DNA of 64,000 nt, taken from Flavobacteriaceae bacterium (GTDB lineage Bacteria > Bacteroidota > Bacteroidia > Flavobacteriales > Flavobacteriaceae). Under the pieces are notes generated by a model, which did no database searches, was not told where the DNA came from, and saw nothing but the letters and a program-made list of their open reading frames with translations. The position numbers were made by a program, and so were the translations under genes. The DNA is taken from NCBI GenBank assembly GCA_002694465.1, contig NZMG01000043.1:19543-83542 (forward strand), written 5' to 3'. Positions 62,859 to 64,000 of this stretch are shown in pieces. The stretch's first letter is position 1, and each line of letters begins with the position of its first letter.

Positions 62859-62872
62859 AATGATTATAGAAA

Positions 62873-63640
62873 ATGAATAGATTACAAAAAACACTTCAAC
62901 TAGATAAAAAGTTATTATCCATCTATTTCACAGCTGGCTATCCTAACTTAAACGACACAGTTTCCATCATTCAAGAATTGGAAAAAAACGGGGTGGATTT
63001 TATAGAAATCGGACTCCCTTTTAGCGATCCCTTAGCAGATGGTCCCACCATTCAGGCGAGCTCCACTCAAGCCTTAAAAAATGGAATGACTACTGCTCTT
63101 CTTTTCGATCAACTCAAAGACATTCGAAAAACAGTGCAAATTCCTTTAATAATCATGGGATATTTCAATCCAATACTTCAGTATGGAGTTGAGAAATTCT
63201 GTAAAAGATGCCAAGAAATTGGTATTGATGCTTTAATACTACCAGATCTTCCGTTGGAAGAATACAAAACACTTTATAAAGCTACCTTCGAAAAATACAA
63301 TCTTTCCAATATATTTTTAATTACACCACAAACTTCGACTGAAAGAATAAAAGTAATAGACAGCAATAGTTCAGCCTTTATCTATATGGTTAGTAGTGCC
63401 AGTACTACAGGAAGTCAAAATGGTTTTAGTGGCAAACAAACTGATTATTTTAAACGAATTGCCAAACTAAAATTAAAAAATCCGCAAATCATTGGGTTTG
63501 GAATTAGTAATCATGAAACTTTTCAGACAGCCATATCGAATGCCAAAGGTGCCATCATTGGTAGTGCTTTTATAAAGATAATAATCAAGGAAGGTATTGC
63601 CGGAATTTCATCATTTATTAAAAGCATTAGAAATTTCTAA
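62873..63640 (+). CDS. trpA: Tryptophan synthase alpha chain
   Basis: A 255-residue TIM-barrel enzyme splitting indole-3-glycerol phosphate. Catalytic Glu in FIEIGLPFSDPLADGPTIQ and Asp in ALILPDLPLEEY; VSSASTTGSQNGF and the phosphate loop GFGISNHETFQ. It is separated from trpB by 88 bp, while all other trp genes overlap or nearly touch, because the REP-like element lies in between. Confidence 0.95.
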   Translation: MNRLQKTLQLDKKLLSIYFTAGYPNLNDTVSIIQELEKNGVDFIEIGLPFSDPLADGPTIQASSTQALKNGMTTALLFDQLKDIRKTVQIPLIIMGYFNPILQYGVEKFCKRCQEIGIDALILPDLPLEEYKTLYKATFEKYNLSNIFLITPQTSTERIKVIDSNSSAFIYMVSSASTTGSQNGFSGKQTDYFKRIAKLKLKNPQIIGFGISNHETFQTAISNAKGAIIGSAFIKIIIKEGIAGISSFIKSIRNF

Positions 63641-63696
63641 AATCTCATCTTTCTATTTTTTAGTAATTTTAGATTTATTAATCTAAATTAAATGAT

Positions 63697-63816
63697 ATGG
63701 GAAAAGGCGATAAGAAAACTAAAAGAGGAAAAATTATTAGAGGAACTTATGGAAAAGTAAGAATCCGAAAAAAGAATAAGCACGAAAACATTAAAGTTCC
63801 TAAAAAGAAAAAGTAA
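63697..63816 (+). CDS. Small ribosomal protein bTHX
   Basis: A 39-residue very basic protein, [20 protein letters not shown] followed by [19 protein letters not shown]. The KGDKKT-RGKI-RGTYG pattern matches the 30S protein bTHX (THX/S31 type) that stabilises the top of the 30S head in some bacteria. It has its own spacing of 56 bp after trpA and a terminator 21 bp later. Too short for normal ORF cut-offs. Confidence 0.85.
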   Translation: MGKGDKKTKRGKIIRGTYGKVRIRKKNKHENIKVPKKKK

Positions 63817-63836
63817 TATTTTCTTTTATAAAAAAT

Positions 63837-63867
63837 AAAACCCCCTTCATTTCTGAAGGGGGTTTTT
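63837..63867. terminator. Bidirectional terminator after bTHX
   Basis: CCCCCTTCA (63841-63849) pairs with TGAAGGGGG (63854-63862), loop TTTC, with A run before and T run after. It ends the trp/bTHX side and the convergent T9SS gene. Confidence 0.92.
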
Positions 63868-63888
63868 GTATTTAGGTTAGCAAGATGA

Positions 63889-64000
63889 TTATCTTCTTAC
63901 TAATCGTTTTACTGTTTGTGCGCTTTCGCTTTGGATTTGTACCATGTACACTCCAGAAGCTAAGCTAGAAACATTAAAGGTTCGCTCTGTTGCCATACCA
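63889..64000 (-). CDS. C-terminal end of a T9SS type A sorted protein (partial)
   Basis: The minus strand from the window end to the TAA at 63891-63889 reads MATERTFNVSSLASGVYMVQ then IQSESAQTVKRLVRR. The pattern LASGVYMVQ-x-VKRLVRR is the last part of a type IX secretion C-terminal domain. The gene's main part lies to the right of the window, so its function cannot be seen. Confidence 0.85.
   Translation of the reverse strand, partial: GMATERTFNVSSLASGVYMVQIQSESAQTVKRLVRR

Overview
The window reads as chromosomal DNA of a member of the Flavobacteriaceae (Bacteroidota). Evidence: AT-rich composition; promoters of the TAnnTTTG type in place of sigma-70 boxes; a tmRNA whose tag reads GENNYALAA; a protein and a gene end with type IX secretion sorting domains; a 39-residue bTHX protein; and family-typical genes (DUF2851, NamZ/DUF1343, CreD, ASPIC/UnbV lipoprotein, trpEGDCFBA). 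No rRNA, tRNA, CRISPR array or intact insertion sequence was found.

Layout. 0-11.5 kb is a mostly leftward housekeeping block: a tyrosine recombinase cut by the window edge, rpsU, a carboxypeptidase-regulatory-domain protein, acyl-CoA dehydrogenase, a helix-hairpin-helix protein, a Na+/alanine symporter, a K+ channel with PspC partner, DUF2851, a cysteine/cystathionine synthase and a LolC/E-type permease. 11.5-17.6 kb holds NamZ, an orphan ORF, a T9SS leucine-rich-repeat gene bracketed by a 47-bp direct repeat of the YkgJ gene end, a methyltransferase and a metalloprotease lipoprotein. 17.6-27.2 kb has an amidohydrolase, an outer-membrane barrel plus large TPR protein, FtsE and a subtilase. 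27.2-39.7 kb is a surface-glycan locus: four glycosyltransferases, FdtA/FdtB-type amino-sugar enzymes, a flippase, a FemAB-like acyltransferase, two tandem alkaline-phosphatase-fold membrane enzymes and a methyltransferase. 39.8-53.2 kb carries typA, kdsA, a UnbV-type lipoprotein with three 22-bp iterons upstream, a CreD operon with a repeated composite operator, a hybrid histidine kinase, a roughly 0.5-kb non-coding stretch and a saccharopine/alanine dehydrogenase-like enzyme. 53.3-57.1 kb has ssrA (with a partial copy of its 3' end 161 bp downstream), two rhodaneses, two thioredoxin-fold proteins, a MarR regulator with tandem palindromes and YceI. 57.1-63.6 kb is the tryptophan operon, preceded by an 18-codon leader peptide with three consecutive Trp codons and a terminator; a REP-like palindromic element lies between trpB and trpA. 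The end holds bTHX and the tail of a T9SS-sorted protein.

The strongest regulatory discoveries are the trp attenuator, the repeated composite operator in the CreD operon, the 22-bp iterons before the UnbV-type lipoprotein and the strong Shine-Dalgarno of rpsU. The strongest mobility signals are the 47-bp repeat around the LRR gene and the ssrA end fragment. All family assignments are from reading the sequence; no database search was run.
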